The notes: a model not told the origin generated them from the sequence alone. Numbered from the stretch's first letter, positions 9,285-18,845 are shown. The stretch: DNA of 64,000 nucleotides from Profundicola chukchiensis (GCF_029664245.1 NZ_JANAIE010000001.1:310001-374000); one strand, 5' to 3'. Translations and numbers: made by a program.

Positions 9285-10523
9285 TTATACTTTACCGATA
9301 TCTTCTCTAAAGTAAGCGTAATCGAAGTTAATTTTAGCGATATTATCATAAGCACTCTTGCGCGCTTGCTCTAAGCTATCTCCTATTCCAACCACATTTA
9401 ATACACGCCCACCCGAAGTCACGATGGCATCTTCTGTTTTTTGAGCTCCTGCAATAAACAATGGAACATTTACCCTATCAAGACCTTTAATCTCAAAGCC
9501 TTTATCGTAGTTTAATGGATATCCACCACTCGCTAAAACCACACAACAAGTATGTTGATTTTTCCAACTTACTTCAAAAGATTCACCGTTTACTGCTTTT
9601 TCAATAATCTCTAATAAATCACTGTTCATTAACGGTAAAACAGCTTCTGTTTCTGGATCCCCAAAACGAACATTATATTCCAATAAATAAACTCCGCTTT
9701 CATTCACCATTAAACCAAAGAAAATAACTCCAGCAAAGTCTAGTCCTTCTGCAGCTAAACCTTTTTGAGTTGGTTCTAGAATATCTTTTTTAAAGGCTTC
9801 AAAGTGAGCATCTGTAAACAATGGGTTTGGAGCAACAACTCCCATTCCACCTGTGTTTAAGCCAGTTTCTCCCTCACCAATTTTCTTATGGTCTTTTGCC
9901 GAAATAAATGGAACGATTTCTTTTCCGTTATAAATGGATAGAATCGAACATTCAAATCCTTCTAAAAATTGTTCAATCACTACTTGAGTCCCTGCATCAC
10001 CAAAAGTTTTATCGTTCATCATATCACGAATCACCTCTTGAGCCTCGTCATTATTCTGAACAATCACAACACCTTTACCAGCAGCTAATCCGCTCGCTTT
10101 AATTACAACAGGAAATTCCTCAATGGTATTTAAGTAATCTCTCGCGTCAACAAAATGCCTAAAAGATTTAGCAAAAGCAGTTTTAACACCATGCTTTTCC
10201 ATAAAATCTTTAGCAAAAACTTTACTTCCTTCTAGCTCTGCCGCTTTCTGATTAGGACCAAATATCTTTAAACCTTCAGCTTCAAAAATATCAACGATAC
10301 CGTCTACTAATTCCATTTCTGGGCCAACAATCGTAAGGTCGATTTTGTTGTTTTTAGCAAAGTCCTTTAATTCCTCTAAATCAGAAATACCAATATTTTC
10401 TCCAATTTCAGCCGTTCCAGCATTTCCCATTGAGAAAAACAGTTCAACAGATGGATTATCTTGTTTAATTTTCCATCCAATGGCATGTTCACGTCCTCCA
10501 GAGCCTACAATTAGTACTTTCAT
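9285..10523 (-). CDS. purD: Phosphoribosylamine-glycine ligase
   Basis: ATP-dependent ligase joining 5-phosphoribosylamine and glycine to GAR in purine synthesis. 412 residues, usual length. The N-terminal lobe shows VLIVGSGGREHAIGWKI and LTIVGPEMELVDGIVD. The ATP-grasp domain has VVIKASGLAAGKGVVIVQ (about 140-157), FISAKDHKKIGEGETGLNTGG and LLEYNVRFGDPETEAVLP (about 279-296). It lies downstream of purH but a terminator at 10623-10654 separates them, and a -7 element (10558-10551) sits before its ATG, so it has its own promoter. Confidence 0.98.
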   Translation of the reverse strand: MKVLIVGSGGREHAIGWKIKQDNPSVELFFSMGNAGTAEIGENIGISDLEELKDFAKNNKIDLTIVGPEMELVDGIVDIFEAEGLKIFGPNQKAAELEGSKVFAKDFMEKHGVKTAFAKSFRHFVDARDYLNTIEEFPVVIKASGLAAGKGVVIVQNNDEAQEVIRDMMNDKTFGDAGTQVVIEQFLEGFECSILSIYNGKEIVPFISAKDHKKIGEGETGLNTGGMGVVAPNPLFTDAHFEAFKKDILEPTQKGLAAEGLDFAGVIFFGLMVNESGVYLLEYNVRFGDPETEAVLPLMNSDLLEIIEKAVNGESFEVSWKNQHTCCVVLASGGYPLNYDKGFEIKGLDRVNVPLFIAGAQKTEDAIVTSGGRVLNVVGIGDSLEQARKSAYDNIAKINFDYAYFREDIGKV

Positions 10524-10550
10524 GTATTTATTTTAAGGAATTAATAGGTG

Positions 10551-10558
10551 CAAATTTA
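10551..10558 (-). promoter_or_regulatory. -7 promoter element of purD
   Basis: On the minus strand this reads TAAATTTG, a full match to the Bacteroidota TAnnTTTG consensus, 28 bases upstream of the purD ATG. Confidence 0.6.
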
Positions 10559-10622
10559 AGAAAATAATAAGGCAGTTCGACCTAAATATTAAAATGCTTT
10601 GAAGCAGAGTTAAAAACAAACA

Positions 10623-10654
10623 AAACCCCGAGATTTATTAGATCATCGGGGTTT
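10623..10654 (-). terminator. Rho-independent terminator after purH
   Basis: AAACCCCGA (10623-10631) pairs with TCGGGGTTT (10646-10654), with three more pairs possible inside the loop. On the minus strand the stem is followed by a T-rich run (TGTTTGTTTTTAA). It lies just past the purH stop and separates purH from purD. Confidence 0.9.
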
Positions 10655-10677
10655 CTAATTTATTTAAAATAAGTTTT

Positions 10678-12189
10678 TTAGTGTAAGAAATGACGCATTC
10701 CTGTTGTTACCATAGCAATTCCATGCTCATTGGCTGCATCAATACTTTCTTGATCTCTCATACTTCCACCTGGTTGAATGATAGCTGTAATTCCTTTTTC
10801 GGCAGCAAAATCAACCACATCTCTGAATGGGAAGAACGCATCTGAAGCTAAAACTAAACCTTCTGTTTCTTTTTCCATAGCACGCTCAATCGCTTGTTGC
10901 GCTGCCCAAATACGGTTAGTTTCTCCAGTTCCTACTCCTAAAGCTTGTTTGTCTTTAGCAACTACAATCGCGTTACTCTTAACATGCTTAATTACCTTCA
11001 TCGCAAAATCTAAATCAGATAATTGTTCTTGTGTAGGTTCTTTATCTGTTACTGTTTTTAAATCATCTGAGATTTGTAAATCTGCATCCTGAACAAGTAA
11101 ACCACCATCTACTTGAACCATGTGCATTTGATCACCTAAATCTGAATTGATTTTAATAACTCTTAAATTCTTTTTATTCTTAAATACCTCTAGCGCATCT
11201 GCATCAAATTCTGGTGCAACAACGATTTCTAAGAAAATCTCGTTACATTTTTCTGCTGTTGCTTTGTCAACTTTTTTGTTAAATGCTACAATTCCACCAA
11301 AGATTGAAATCGGATCACAATCGTGAGCTTTTTGATATGCATCTAATAAGTTTTCAGAGATAGCAACGCCACAAGGTGTTGAGTGCTTAACTGCACAACA
11401 AGCTGTTTGCTCAAATTCACAAACTACTTTCCAAGCTAAGTCTAAATCTCTAATATTATTGAAAGACATTTCTTTTCCTTGCAATTGCTCGAAATCTTTC
11501 AGCGCTCCAGAATTGGTAGTTTCTGTGTAGTAAGCAGCACTCTGGTGAGGATTTTCTCCATAACGAAGATCCATATTCTTCTTATAAGAAATCGTGTAAT
11601 ATGGAGGGAATTTATCTTCTAATAGTTTTTGAGAAATCGCTGCGTCATAAGCTGAAGTCAGGTTAAATACTTTTCCAGCTAGAGCTTTTCTTGTTTCAAA
11701 ACTAGTTTCACCATCTTTTTCCATTTCTGATTTAACTAATTCATAATCCGCAGGATCAGAAACTACAGTTACATCAAAAAATGATTTAGCCGAAGCACGC
11801 AACATGGTTGGTCCACCTATGTCAATAAACTCAGCTAATTCGCTTAATTCTAATTCTTTTTGAGCATTCTCAAAGAACGGATAAAGGTTTACAACTACCA
11901 TATCTATGGTATCGATTCCCTTTTCTTCTAAGGTTTTCATGTCATTCTCATTCGAACGTCTCGCTAGAATACCACCATGAACATTTGGGTGAAGTGTTTT
12001 GACTCTACCGTCAAGAATTTCTGGGAAATTAGTTACGGTATTAACTTCTTTTACATCAACACCATTTTCAACAAGATGTTTGAATGTTCCACCTGTAGAA
12101 ATAAGTCTGTAATTTTTGCTTTGAAGAAACTTTGCGAATTCAGCGATTCCTGTTTTGTCGGATACGCTGAGAAGGGCTGTTTTTTGCAT
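10678..12189 (-). CDS. purH: Bifunctional AICAR formyltransferase / IMP cyclohydrolase
   Basis: Catalyses the last two steps to IMP. 503 residues: an N-terminal MGS-like cyclohydrolase domain (about 1-190; [39 protein letters not shown]) and a C-terminal AICAR transformylase domain ([14 protein letters not shown] about 209-222, [38 protein letters not shown], ending [13 protein letters not shown]). A strong terminator follows. Divergent from the PLP-enzyme gene at 12276. Confidence 0.98.
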   Translation of the reverse strand: MQKTALLSVSDKTGIAEFAKFLQSKNYRLISTGGTFKHLVENGVDVKEVNTVTNFPEILDGRVKTLHPNVHGGILARRSNENDMKTLEEKGIDTIDMVVVNLYPFFENAQKELELSELAEFIDIGGPTMLRASAKSFFDVTVVSDPADYELVKSEMEKDGETSFETRKALAGKVFNLTSAYDAAISQKLLEDKFPPYYTISYKKNMDLRYGENPHQSAAYYTETTNSGALKDFEQLQGKEMSFNNIRDLDLAWKVVCEFEQTACCAVKHSTPCGVAISENLLDAYQKAHDCDPISIFGGIVAFNKKVDKATAEKCNEIFLEIVVAPEFDADALEVFKNKKNLRVIKINSDLGDQMHMVQVDGGLLVQDADLQISDDLKTVTDKEPTQEQLSDLDFAMKVIKHVKSNAIVVAKDKQALGVGTGETNRIWAAQQAIERAMEKETEGLVLASDAFFPFRDVVDFAAEKGITAIIQPGGSMRDQESIDAANEHGIAMVTTGMRHFLH

Positions 12190-12225
12190 GAAATGAGGTT
12201 TGCTTAAAATATTATTTTTAAAGCA

Positions 12226-12237
12226 CGTAAATTTACG
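12226..12237. promoter_or_regulatory. 12-bp palindrome in divergent promoter region
   Basis: CGTAAATTTACG is a perfect palindrome between the divergent purH and PLP-enzyme genes. It contains TAAATTTA, one base off the -7 consensus, on both strands, 37 bases from the purH ATG and 38 from the plus-strand gene. It may be a bidirectional promoter or operator. Confidence 0.35.
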
Positions 12238-12275
12238 AAATATATATCTTAATTTATTTCAATATTTCAGCATTT

Positions 12276-13169
12276 ATGAAACATATCATAATTCCAGCTT
12301 GTCCCATTCAATCTATTTCAACTCCCTATGCTGTGCAATTAGACGTGTTAAGAGAGGATTTAAACCATCCGCTGATTCAAGGAAATAAATTCAGAAAATT
12401 AAAATACAATTTAATTGAAGCTCAAAAGTTAAACTTAGATACTTTACTAACTTTTGGTGGAGCATATTCCAATCACATTCATGCCACGGCCGCTGCAGCT
12501 AAAGCATTTGGATTTAAAAGCATTGGTATTATTCGAGGCGAGGAATTAGCGAATAAAGAGTTAAACCCAACCCTAAAGGATGCTCAAGACATGGGAATGG
12601 AGTTAAAATTTATTAGCAGATCTGAATATCGAGATTTAACACAAAACCAAAATTATCATCATCTGCAAGAGCAATTTCCTAATACCTATATATTACCAGA
12701 AGGTGGAAGTAATGAATTAGCCGTAAAAGGCTGTGAAGAAATTTTAGATGAACGCACATCTGCATATGATTTTATTTGTGTGCCTATGGGAACAGCAGGA
12801 ACTATTTCAGGGATAATTCGTTCGGCAAAACCTCATCAAAAAGTCTTAGGGTTTCCTGCATTAAAGGGAGCTGACTTCTTAAAAGAAAGTATAGAAGCCT
12901 ACACAACTCATACGCATTATGAAATTATTAACGCATATCATTTCGGTGGTTACGCTAAATTTACTGATGTTTTGATTAAATTTGTGAACAATTTTAGCGC
13001 AGAAAGCCAAATTCCCGTAGAACCTATATATACCGGCAAGATGTTTTATGGCATTTTGGATTTGATTGAAAATGATTATTTTCCGGAGAATTCAAAAATA
13101 TTAGCAATTCATACTGGTGGACTTCAAGGGATTGAAGGTTTTAATAAAGCGCACAAACAATTTATTTGA
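12276..13169 (+). CDS. ACC deaminase / D-cysteine desulfhydrase family PLP enzyme
   Basis: Fold-type II PLP enzyme, 297 residues. The cofactor lysine lies in LIQGNKFRKLKYNL (about 33-46), followed by the GGAYSNHIHATAAA substrate loop (about 61-74) and the phosphate-binding PMGTAGTISG (about 175-184). The family includes 1-aminocyclopropane-1-carboxylate deaminase and D-cysteine desulfhydrase; which reaction applies cannot be told from the residues visible. It starts at the ATG at 12276 and its end overlaps only spacer before the LysM gene, with which it may be co-transcribed. Confidence 0.9.
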   Translation: MKHIIIPACPIQSISTPYAVQLDVLREDLNHPLIQGNKFRKLKYNLIEAQKLNLDTLLTFGGAYSNHIHATAAAAKAFGFKSIGIIRGEELANKELNPTLKDAQDMGMELKFISRSEYRDLTQNQNYHHLQEQFPNTYILPEGGSNELAVKGCEEILDERTSAYDFICVPMGTAGTISGIIRSAKPHQKVLGFPALKGADFLKESIEAYTTHTHYEIINAYHFGGYAKFTDVLIKFVNNFSAESQIPVEPIYTGKMFYGILDLIENDYFPENSKILAIHTGGLQGIEGFNKAHKQFI

Positions 13170-13183
13170 TATTAAATTTAAAC

Positions 13184-14212
13184 ATGAGGAAACTATTTTT
13201 AGTCTTGTTAATTTTGGGCGTAACAATCCAAGCTCAATCTGATCGAGAAGTTGAATACGTTCAAAAACACGCTTATTTGGCAGTTGAAGAAATGGAAATC
13301 TATAAAATTCCAGCTAGTATTACTTTAGCTCAAGGAATCTTAGAAACAGGGGGCGGACAATCTCGATTAGCAGAACAAGCCAAAAATCACTTTGGAATTA
13401 AATGTAAAAAAGAATGGACGGGTGAAACCATCACTCATGATGACGACGCAATTGGAGAATGCTTTAGAAAATATAATTCTGTACAAGAAAGTTATAGAGA
13501 TCACTCTAAATTCTTAGCAGAAAGACCTTTCTATAGAAAGTTATTCGACCTTAAATTGACTGATTACAAAGGCTGGGCACACGGCCTTAAAAAAGCTGGT
13601 TATGCAACCAATCCTAGATATGGTTATATTTTAATTTCTAAAATTGAAAACCTAAATTTACAAGAGTTCGATAAAATTAGAAAAACAGATGTTTATGATA
13701 AATTAGTTTCACTATACGGACCAGTTGATCGCAAATTAGTAGATCCTTTATATAAAGAAGAGGTTATGGTAGCAGCGACTCCAGAACCAAAGAAAAAACC
13801 AGTTGTATCTGAGCCAAAAACCAAAACAATGGAAGTTCCAAAACGTGAAATCAGCCCTAGAGCAAGGGTTAAAAGACATCCAATTGGTAAGGAGTATATA
13901 GTTGTTAATCAAGGTGAGACATTAAGTCAAATTGCTAAAACTTATGAAACTGAAGTTGATAAGTTGATGAAGTACAACGAACTAGACCGACCTGAAGATT
14001 TAAGATCTGACCAATATTTATTCTTTGCTAAAAAGAGAAATAGAGGTGCTAAAAAATATTACAAGGTTCAAAGTGGTGAAAACATGTATGTAATTTCACA
14101 AAAAACTGGAATCAAATTAAAACAATTACTACGCAGAAATAGAGTTGACGAGAGCTATAAACCAGCTATTGGAGAAACTTTATATTTACGTGGAAGAAAA
14201 CCAAGAAAATAA
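13184..14212 (+). CDS. Secreted N-acetylglucosaminidase with two LysM repeats
   Basis: Peptidoglycan hydrolase exported to the periplasm. The ATG at 13184 gives 342 residues beginning with a clean signal peptide ([19 protein letters not shown]); a TTG six codons upstream adds an implausible extension. The FlgJ/Mannosyl-glycoprotein glucosaminidase domain (about 20-160) shows [19 protein letters not shown] with the catalytic-type Glu, NHFGIKCKK and the [16 protein letters not shown] block. A basic, proline-rich linker leads to two LysM repeats ([18 protein letters not shown] and [18 protein letters not shown]). The stop overlaps the hemL start by one base (TAATG), so the two are translationally coupled. 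Confidence 0.94.
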   Translation: MRKLFLVLLILGVTIQAQSDREVEYVQKHAYLAVEEMEIYKIPASITLAQGILETGGGQSRLAEQAKNHFGIKCKKEWTGETITHDDDAIGECFRKYNSVQESYRDHSKFLAERPFYRKLFDLKLTDYKGWAHGLKKAGYATNPRYGYILISKIENLNLQEFDKIRKTDVYDKLVSLYGPVDRKLVDPLYKEEVMVAATPEPKKKPVVSEPKTKTMEVPKREISPRARVKRHPIGKEYIVVNQGETLSQIAKTYETEVDKLMKYNELDRPEDLRSDQYLFFAKKRNRGAKKYYKVQSGENMYVISQKTGIKLKQLLRRNRVDESYKPAIGETLYLRGRKPRK

Positions 14213-15492
14213 TGAGATATCAGAGGAGTAGTGCTTTATTCCAAGATGCACAGAAATATTTACCAGGAGGTGTAAATTCACCTGTAAGAGCTTTTAAAGG
14301 CGTTGGCGGGACACCTATATTTATTGAAAGAGCCAAAGGCGCTTATATGTATGACGCAGATGGGCATTCTTACATAGACTACATCAACTCTTGGGGACCT
14401 ATGATTGTGGGTCATGCTCATCCTAAAGTCACAGAAGCGATTATCTCTCAAGTGGAGAAAGGAACTTCTTATGGAACCCCTACGGAACTAGAAAGCGAAA
14501 TCGCCAAATTGGTGGTAGAAAGCGTTCCAGGGATTGACATGGTGAGATTTGTAAACTCAGGAACTGAGGCTTGTATGAGTGCAATCCGTTTGGCGAGAGG
14601 TTTTACCAAAAGAGATAAAATCATCAAGTTCGCGGGATGCTATCACGGTCACTCAGATTCATTTTTGATTCAAGCTGGAAGTGGTGCAGCAACCTTCGGC
14701 GAACCTAACTCTCCAGGCGTTACACAAGGAACAGCAAAAGACACCTTGTTAGCTAACTTTAATGATTTAGAAAACGTAAAGAGTCTTTTCGAAAATAATC
14801 CAGGAGAAATTGCAGCTTTAATTTTAGAGCCAGTTGCTGGAAACATGGGATGTATTCCTCCACAAGAAGGATTCTTAGAGGGATTAAGAGAATTATGTAC
14901 AGCGCATGGAGCATTACTGATTTTTGATGAAGTAATGACAGGATTCAGATTATCTATGGGTGGAGCTCAGGAATTATTTGAAATTACGGCAGACATTGTA
15001 ACTTTCGGGAAAGTGATTGGCGGTGGTTTGCCCGTTGGAGCTTTTGCTGGAAGAAGAGAAATCATGGAGTATTTAGCTCCGATTGGCCCTGTTTATCAAG
15101 CAGGTACTTTAAGTGGGAATCCATTAGCTATGCGTGCTGGTTTAACAACGCTTCAATTATTGAAACAAAATCCAAATTGTTTTGAAGAAGTAGAGAATAC
15201 AACTTTAGAAATCGCAGAAGGCGTTCATAATATTTTCACTAAAAATAGTATAGAACATTCTATCAATGTGATTGGATCTATGTTCTCCGTATTCTTTACA
15301 GACGTAGAGGTTACCGATTTTGAAACAGCTAAAACTGCAAACAACCCAACTTTCAATAGATTCTATCATCACATGTTAAAAAATGGCATATATTTACCAC
15401 CAAGTTCGTTTGAAACGTGGTTTATTAGTTTAGCCATTCAATCGGAAGAAATTGACAAAACACTATCAGCTATTGATAGTTTCAAAGGATAA
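14212..15492 (+). CDS. hemL: Glutamate-1-semialdehyde 2,1-aminomutase
   Basis: PLP enzyme producing 5-aminolevulinate in the C5 (tRNA-Glu) heme pathway. 426 residues. Blocks seen: [18 protein letters not shown] (N-terminus), [20 protein letters not shown] (about 106-125), [22 protein letters not shown] (about 236-247) and the PLP lysine in [18 protein letters not shown] (about 264-281). It is coupled to the upstream glucosaminidase gene by a one-base overlap, an unusual pairing with no obvious functional link. tRNA-Ala follows 24 bases later. Confidence 0.98.
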   Translation: MRYQRSSALFQDAQKYLPGGVNSPVRAFKGVGGTPIFIERAKGAYMYDADGHSYIDYINSWGPMIVGHAHPKVTEAIISQVEKGTSYGTPTELESEIAKLVVESVPGIDMVRFVNSGTEACMSAIRLARGFTKRDKIIKFAGCYHGHSDSFLIQAGSGAATFGEPNSPGVTQGTAKDTLLANFNDLENVKSLFENNPGEIAALILEPVAGNMGCIPPQEGFLEGLRELCTAHGALLIFDEVMTGFRLSMGGAQELFEITADIVTFGKVIGGGLPVGAFAGRREIMEYLAPIGPVYQAGTLSGNPLAMRAGLTTLQLLKQNPNCFEEVENTTLEIAEGVHNIFTKNSIEHSINVIGSMFSVFFTDVEVTDFETAKTANNPTFNRFYHHMLKNGIYLPPSSFETWFISLAIQSEEIDKTLSAIDSFKG

Positions 15493-15493
15493 A

Positions 15494-15514
15494 TTGACGG
15501 ATTAACTCCGTTAA
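15494..15514 (+). repeat. Hairpin between hemL and tRNA-Ala
   Basis: TTGACGGA (15494-15501) can pair with TCCGTTAA (15507-15514), eight pairs with one G-T, around a 5-base loop. No T-run follows, so it is not a standard terminator. It may mark where a hemL-tRNA transcript is processed. Confidence 0.5.
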
Positions 15515-15590
<76 letters not shown>

Positions 15591-15596
15591 CTTAAA

Positions 15597-15628
15597 AACC
15601 TCAAGTACAATTACTTGAGGTTTTTTTT
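15597..15628 (+). terminator. Terminator after tRNA-Ala, probably bidirectional
   Basis: AACCTCAAGTA (15597-15607) pairs perfectly with TACTTGAGGTT (15612-15622), loop CAAT, followed by a T8 run. The A-run on the other side means it could also end minus-strand transcripts from lpxB. Confidence 0.95.
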
Positions 15629-15667
15629 ATTTATAAAATTCTATATTTAACTTTCTAATTAAGTTGT

Positions 15668-16777
15668 TTATTCTAACAACTTAATCACTTCTTCTGCCGC
15701 TTTTTCCGACGCTCCAACGCCACCAAGCTTTCGGATAAGTTGATTATAATCAGAAAGCATTTTACTGCGTTTTTCGCCTTCTAGAATATCGGATAGTTCA
15801 CGTTTAATGTTCTCGTAATTCAAGTCATTTTGAATCAACTCGGTCACCACTTCTCTATCCATAATTAAATTGACCAAAGAGATATACTCAATGTTTTTAA
15901 CCAAGCGCTTTCCAATTTCATAAGAAATACGACTTCCTTTATAACAAACCACTTCGGGAATCTTTAATAAGGCAGTTTCTAAGGTTGCTGTACCTGAAGT
16001 CACCAACGCAGCATGCGAAAGTTGAAGCAATTGATATGTTTTATTTTCTACCAATTGAACGCCATTTCTCATAAATGGAAGATAATATTCCTTGTCTTGC
16101 CCAGGTGCTCCGGCAATCACAAATTGATAATCTGGAAAATCATCTACCACCGATAGCATTAAAGGCAATTTAGTTTGAATTTCTTGTTTTCTACTTCCCG
16201 GCAATAAAGCGATAATCGGCCTTTGGTCTAAGTCCCATTGAGCGATGAACTCATCTCTATCTGGCGTTTCTCGTTGCTCAATAGCATCAATTAATGGATG
16301 GCCGACGAACTCTACTTCATAATCCCATTTTTTGTAGAAATCCTTCTCAAACGGAAGAATCACCAACATTTTGTCTACACTCTTAACAATGGTTTTAACC
16401 CTACCCGATTTCCAAGCCCAAACTTGTGGAGAAATATAATACAACACAGGAATGTTGAGTATTTTAACGAACGGAGCTATTCTTAAATTAAACCCAGGAT
16501 AATCAATTAAAATAACAACATCGGGCTGATAAGCGGCAATGTCCTTCTTACAAAATGAAATATTCTTTAAAATTGTAGTCAAATTCATAGCAACTTCTAC
16601 AAAACCCATAAAGGCCAATTCTTTATAATGCTTTACCAAAGAACCACCTTGTGCTTGCATAAGATCACCACCCCAAAACCTGAATTCAGCCTGAGCGTCT
16701 TTTTTCTTAAGCTCTTTCATTAAATTGGCTCCGTGTAAGTCTCCCGAAGCCTCGCCTGCTATGATATAATATTTCAT
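15668..16777 (-). CDS. lpxB: Lipid-A-disaccharide synthase
   Basis: GT19 glycosyltransferase joining UDP-2,3-diacylglucosamine and lipid X at the inner membrane during lipid A synthesis. 369 residues from the ATG at 16777, beginning MKYYIIAGEASGDLHGANLM, the family signature. Further blocks are FWGGDLMQAQGG, VILIDYPGFNLRIAPF, YYISPQVWAWK (about 121-131), LPGSRKQEI (about 194-202) and ALVTSGTATLETALL. A TTG three codons further up is rejected because it lies inside the -7 promoter element (16791-16784). The promoter ends 6 bases before the ATG, suggesting a leaderless mRNA. Confidence 0.97.
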   Translation of the reverse strand: MKYYIIAGEASGDLHGANLMKELKKKDAQAEFRFWGGDLMQAQGGSLVKHYKELAFMGFVEVAMNLTTILKNISFCKKDIAAYQPDVVILIDYPGFNLRIAPFVKILNIPVLYYISPQVWAWKSGRVKTIVKSVDKMLVILPFEKDFYKKWDYEVEFVGHPLIDAIEQRETPDRDEFIAQWDLDQRPIIALLPGSRKQEIQTKLPLMLSVVDDFPDYQFVIAGAPGQDKEYYLPFMRNGVQLVENKTYQLLQLSHAALVTSGTATLETALLKIPEVVCYKGSRISYEIGKRLVKNIEYISLVNLIMDREVVTELIQNDLNYENIKRELSDILEGEKRSKMLSDYNQLIRKLGGVGASEKAAEEVIKLLE

Positions 16778-16783
16778 CTCATA

Positions 16784-16791
16784 CAAAAATA
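16784..16791 (-). promoter_or_regulatory. -7 element of lpxB, leaderless spacing
   Basis: TATTTTTG on the minus strand, a full TAnnTTTG match, ending 6 bases before the lpxB ATG. The expected transcription start falls within about 3 bases of the start codon. Confidence 0.65.
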
Positions 16792-16850
16792 GGTATTTGA
16801 TTTCATTTATAAATATTCAGTATATTGAGTTTATTCGTAAATTCGAAACT

Positions 16851-16858
16851 TAAATTTG
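16851..16858 (+). promoter_or_regulatory. -7 element of the DUF2480 gene, leaderless spacing
   Basis: TAAATTTG matches TAnnTTTG and ends 5 bases before the ATG at 16864, leaving almost no 5' leader. Confidence 0.65.
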
Positions 16859-16863
16859 CAATC

Positions 16864-17370
16864 ATGAGTGAAATTATAAATAAAGTAGCCAATAGTCCTT
16901 TGGTAAACATTGATTTAGAGGAGTTTTACCCAGAAGGTAAGCGCATGGAGATAGATATCGCTCAATGGCTAGATCAAGGATTAATTTTGAGAGAGAAACA
17001 GTTTAGAGAAGATTTAAAAAATCATGATTGGAGCATTTATCAAGATGCTTATATTGCTTTGAATTGTTCAACTAAAGCAATCTTACCAGGCTGGGCATAT
17101 TTACCCATTACAACCTATTTACAACCCTATGCTAAATATGTTTCGGTAGGAACTATAGATCAATTGAACGAGGCATTGTATCAAGAGAAAGTTTTGAGCT
17201 TGAATCTAGATGCTTATGATGACAAAAAAGTAATTATTAAAGGATGCAGTCATAAACCAGTTCCTCAAAGCGCTTTTACACTATTGGTTCAGAGACTATT
17301 ACCTAAAGTTAATTCTTTAATGTATGGTGAAGCTTGTTCAACAGTTCCATTATATAAAAAGCCAAAATAA
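16864..17370 (+). CDS. DUF2480 family protein
   Basis: 168 residues from the ATG at 16864. An upstream TTG in frame would precede the -7 promoter element and is rejected. The sequence (VNIDLEEFYPEGKRMEIDIAQW, then DLKNHDWSIYQDAYIALNC, ILPGWAYLPITTYLQPYAK, and CSHKPVPQSAF) fits DUF2480, a Bacteroidota-restricted cytoplasmic family with no known activity. It is divergent from lpxB with 86 bases between start codons. Function unknown. Confidence 0.85.
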   Translation: MSEIINKVANSPLVNIDLEEFYPEGKRMEIDIAQWLDQGLILREKQFREDLKNHDWSIYQDAYIALNCSTKAILPGWAYLPITTYLQPYAKYVSVGTIDQLNEALYQEKVLSLNLDAYDDKKVIIKGCSHKPVPQSAFTLLVQRLLPKVNSLMYGEACSTVPLYKKPK

Positions 17371-17446
17371 AGCAACATTATAGTTTAACCTTATAAAGGC
17401 TTAGGTAAATAATATAGAAAACTTATAGTCTGAATGTTAAATTTCG

Positions 17447-17454
17447 TATCTTTG
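17447..17454 (+). promoter_or_regulatory. -7 promoter element of the peroxiredoxin gene
   Basis: TATCTTTG followed by TA, a consensus Bacteroidota -7 element, 38 bases upstream of the peroxiredoxin ATG. No convincing TTG -33 box is seen at the usual distance. Confidence 0.75.
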
Positions 17455-17492
17455 TATTACAAAATCAGTATAACAATTAAAACAAATAGATT

Positions 17493-18131
17493 ATGTCAAA
17501 CGTAGGTTTAAAATTTCCAAACATTGCAGTTAACGCTATGGATGAAATGGGCGATACTTTTAAATTAAACATTTTTGAGCACGCCAGAGAAAACAAGAAA
17601 AAAGTATTATTGTTTTGGTATCCAAAGGACTTTACATATGTATGTCCAACTGAATTACATGCATTCCAGGAAGCTTTACCAGAATTTGAAAAAAGAAATA
17701 CATTGGTAGTAGGTGCATCTTGTGATACTGCAGAAGTTCACTTTGCATGGTTAAATACTCCAAAAGATAACGGAGGAATTCAAGGTATTACTTACCCAAT
17801 CTTAGCGGATACTAACAGAAACTTATCTTCTTTATTAGGTATCTTAGATATTACAGATGGTGAGTACGATGAGGAAACAGATACTTTCTTATTAGAGGGA
17901 GATAACGTTACTTACCGTGCTACTTACTTAATCGACGAAGAAGGTAGAATTTTCCACGAGAGTGTAAACGATATGCCATTGGGTCGTAATGTAAACGAAT
18001 ACCTAAGAATGGTAGACGCATTTACTCACGTACAAGAAAAAGGTGAGGTTTGTCCTGCAAACTGGGAAGAAGGAAAAGACGCGATGAGCGCAGATAGCAA
18101 AGGTGTTAAAGAATACTTATCTTCTCACTAA
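17493..18131 (+). CDS. 2-Cys peroxiredoxin (AhpC/Prx1 type)
   Basis: Reduces hydrogen peroxide and organic peroxides; cytoplasmic. 212 residues. The peroxidatic Cys is in KDFTYVCPTELHAF (about residue 51) and the resolving Cys in GEVCPANWEEGK (about 179), so it is a typical 2-Cys enzyme; the C-terminal extension runs to YLSSH. It has its own consensus promoter and a terminator at 18197-18227. The next gene is a thioredoxin, a plausible electron donor, transcribed separately. Confidence 0.95.
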   Translation: MSNVGLKFPNIAVNAMDEMGDTFKLNIFEHARENKKKVLLFWYPKDFTYVCPTELHAFQEALPEFEKRNTLVVGASCDTAEVHFAWLNTPKDNGGIQGITYPILADTNRNLSSLLGILDITDGEYDEETDTFLLEGDNVTYRATYLIDEEGRIFHESVNDMPLGRNVNEYLRMVDAFTHVQEKGEVCPANWEEGKDAMSADSKGVKEYLSSH

Positions 18132-18196
18132 GCTAGATCTAAATTCATAAATCTCTTAGCGTACCTTTTTACAACGAGAGTTTTCTAAAATTTTTG

Positions 18197-18227
18197 AAAG
18201 TCGCCCCTAAAAGCGGCGACTTTTTAA
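18197..18227 (+). terminator. Terminator after the peroxiredoxin gene
   Basis: AAAGTCGCC (18197-18205) pairs with GGCGACTTT (18215-18223), 9-base loop, followed by TTAA; the T-run is TTTTT including stem bases. It sits between the peroxiredoxin and thioredoxin genes. Confidence 0.85.
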
Positions 18228-18245
18228 CCCTTAAAAAACATTAAA

Positions 18246-18557
18246 ATGAAAGAATTAGAAAAAGATAACTTACAAGAAATATTGAGCAATAACGAGAATG
18301 TATTCGTTCAATTCGGTGCCACTTGGTGTGGAAACTGCAAGATTATGTTACCTAAATTCAAGAAGTTTGCTCGCGAAACAGAAGGCGCTGAATTTGTTTA
18401 TGTAGATGCAGAAAAATTTCCAGAATCACGTAAATTGGCTGAAGTAAACAACTTACCTACTTTTGCTTATTTCAAGAATGGAGAGTTGCAAAAACAAGAA
18501 CAAACGAATAAAACAGAGATTTTAAAAGCATTGATAGATGAGGCTGCCATTAATTAA
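18246..18557 (+). CDS. Thioredoxin family protein
   Basis: 103-residue cytoplasmic thioredoxin-fold protein. The redox motif is ATWCGNCK (CGNC instead of CGPC, about residues 28-31), and the cis-Pro loop is NNLPTFAYFKNG. The Gly-Asn replacement of Gly-Pro is common in Bacteroidota thioredoxin-like proteins and alters redox potential. It overlaps the next gene by 20 bases, so the two are co-expressed. The nearby peroxiredoxin suggests, but does not prove, a shared peroxide-reduction role. Confidence 0.92.
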   Translation: MKELEKDNLQEILSNNENVFVQFGATWCGNCKIMLPKFKKFARETEGAEFVYVDAEKFPESRKLAEVNNLPTFAYFKNGELQKQEQTNKTEILKALIDEAAIN

Positions 18558-18795
18558 ACATATCAACAAATTCATTGAAGAGAACGATCAAGATTTCGTT
18601 TTAGAAACGATTGAAACTTTAGAAAACTTGATTGAAAGCGACAATGTTAAAGACGAAGAATTAGATGTGATTGGAGAATTACTTTCTAACTTCTATGGCG
18701 CTATTGAAGTGAATAAAATGATAAAAGATGGTGCAGCTGAACGTGACGCTCTGAATGAGTTCATGAAGCGTGTAACGGGATCTATTGATAGATAA
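18538..18795 (+). CDS. DUF6952 family small protein
   Basis: 85 residues, acidic and helical (LIKHINKFIEEND, ETIETLENLIE, DEELDVIGELLSNFYGAIEVNKMIKDG, FMKRVTGSIDR). The pattern matches DUF6952, a short family found next to thioredoxins in Flavobacteriia. Its ATG lies inside the 3' end of the thioredoxin gene (20-base overlap). There are no cysteines or metal motifs. Function unknown; a partner or chaperone of the thioredoxin is only a guess from the fixed neighbourhood. Confidence 0.85.
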   Translation: MRLPLIKHINKFIEENDQDFVLETIETLENLIESDNVKDEELDVIGELLSNFYGAIEVNKMIKDGAAERDALNEFMKRVTGSIDR

Positions 18796-18817
18796 ATTAG
18801 ATTTTCTAAATAATATT

Positions 18818-18845
18818 AAAGCTACGAATTTTCGTAGCTTTTTTT
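18818..18845 (+). terminator. Terminator after the thioredoxin-DUF6952 pair
   Basis: AAAGCTACGA (18818-18827) pairs with TCGTAGCTTT (18832-18841), loop ATTT, followed by TTTTAT. Confidence 0.9.

Noticed and set aside
10778-11092. 104-residue plus-strand frame
   Set aside because: Entirely antisense to purH, whose protein is full length and conserved; no promoter.
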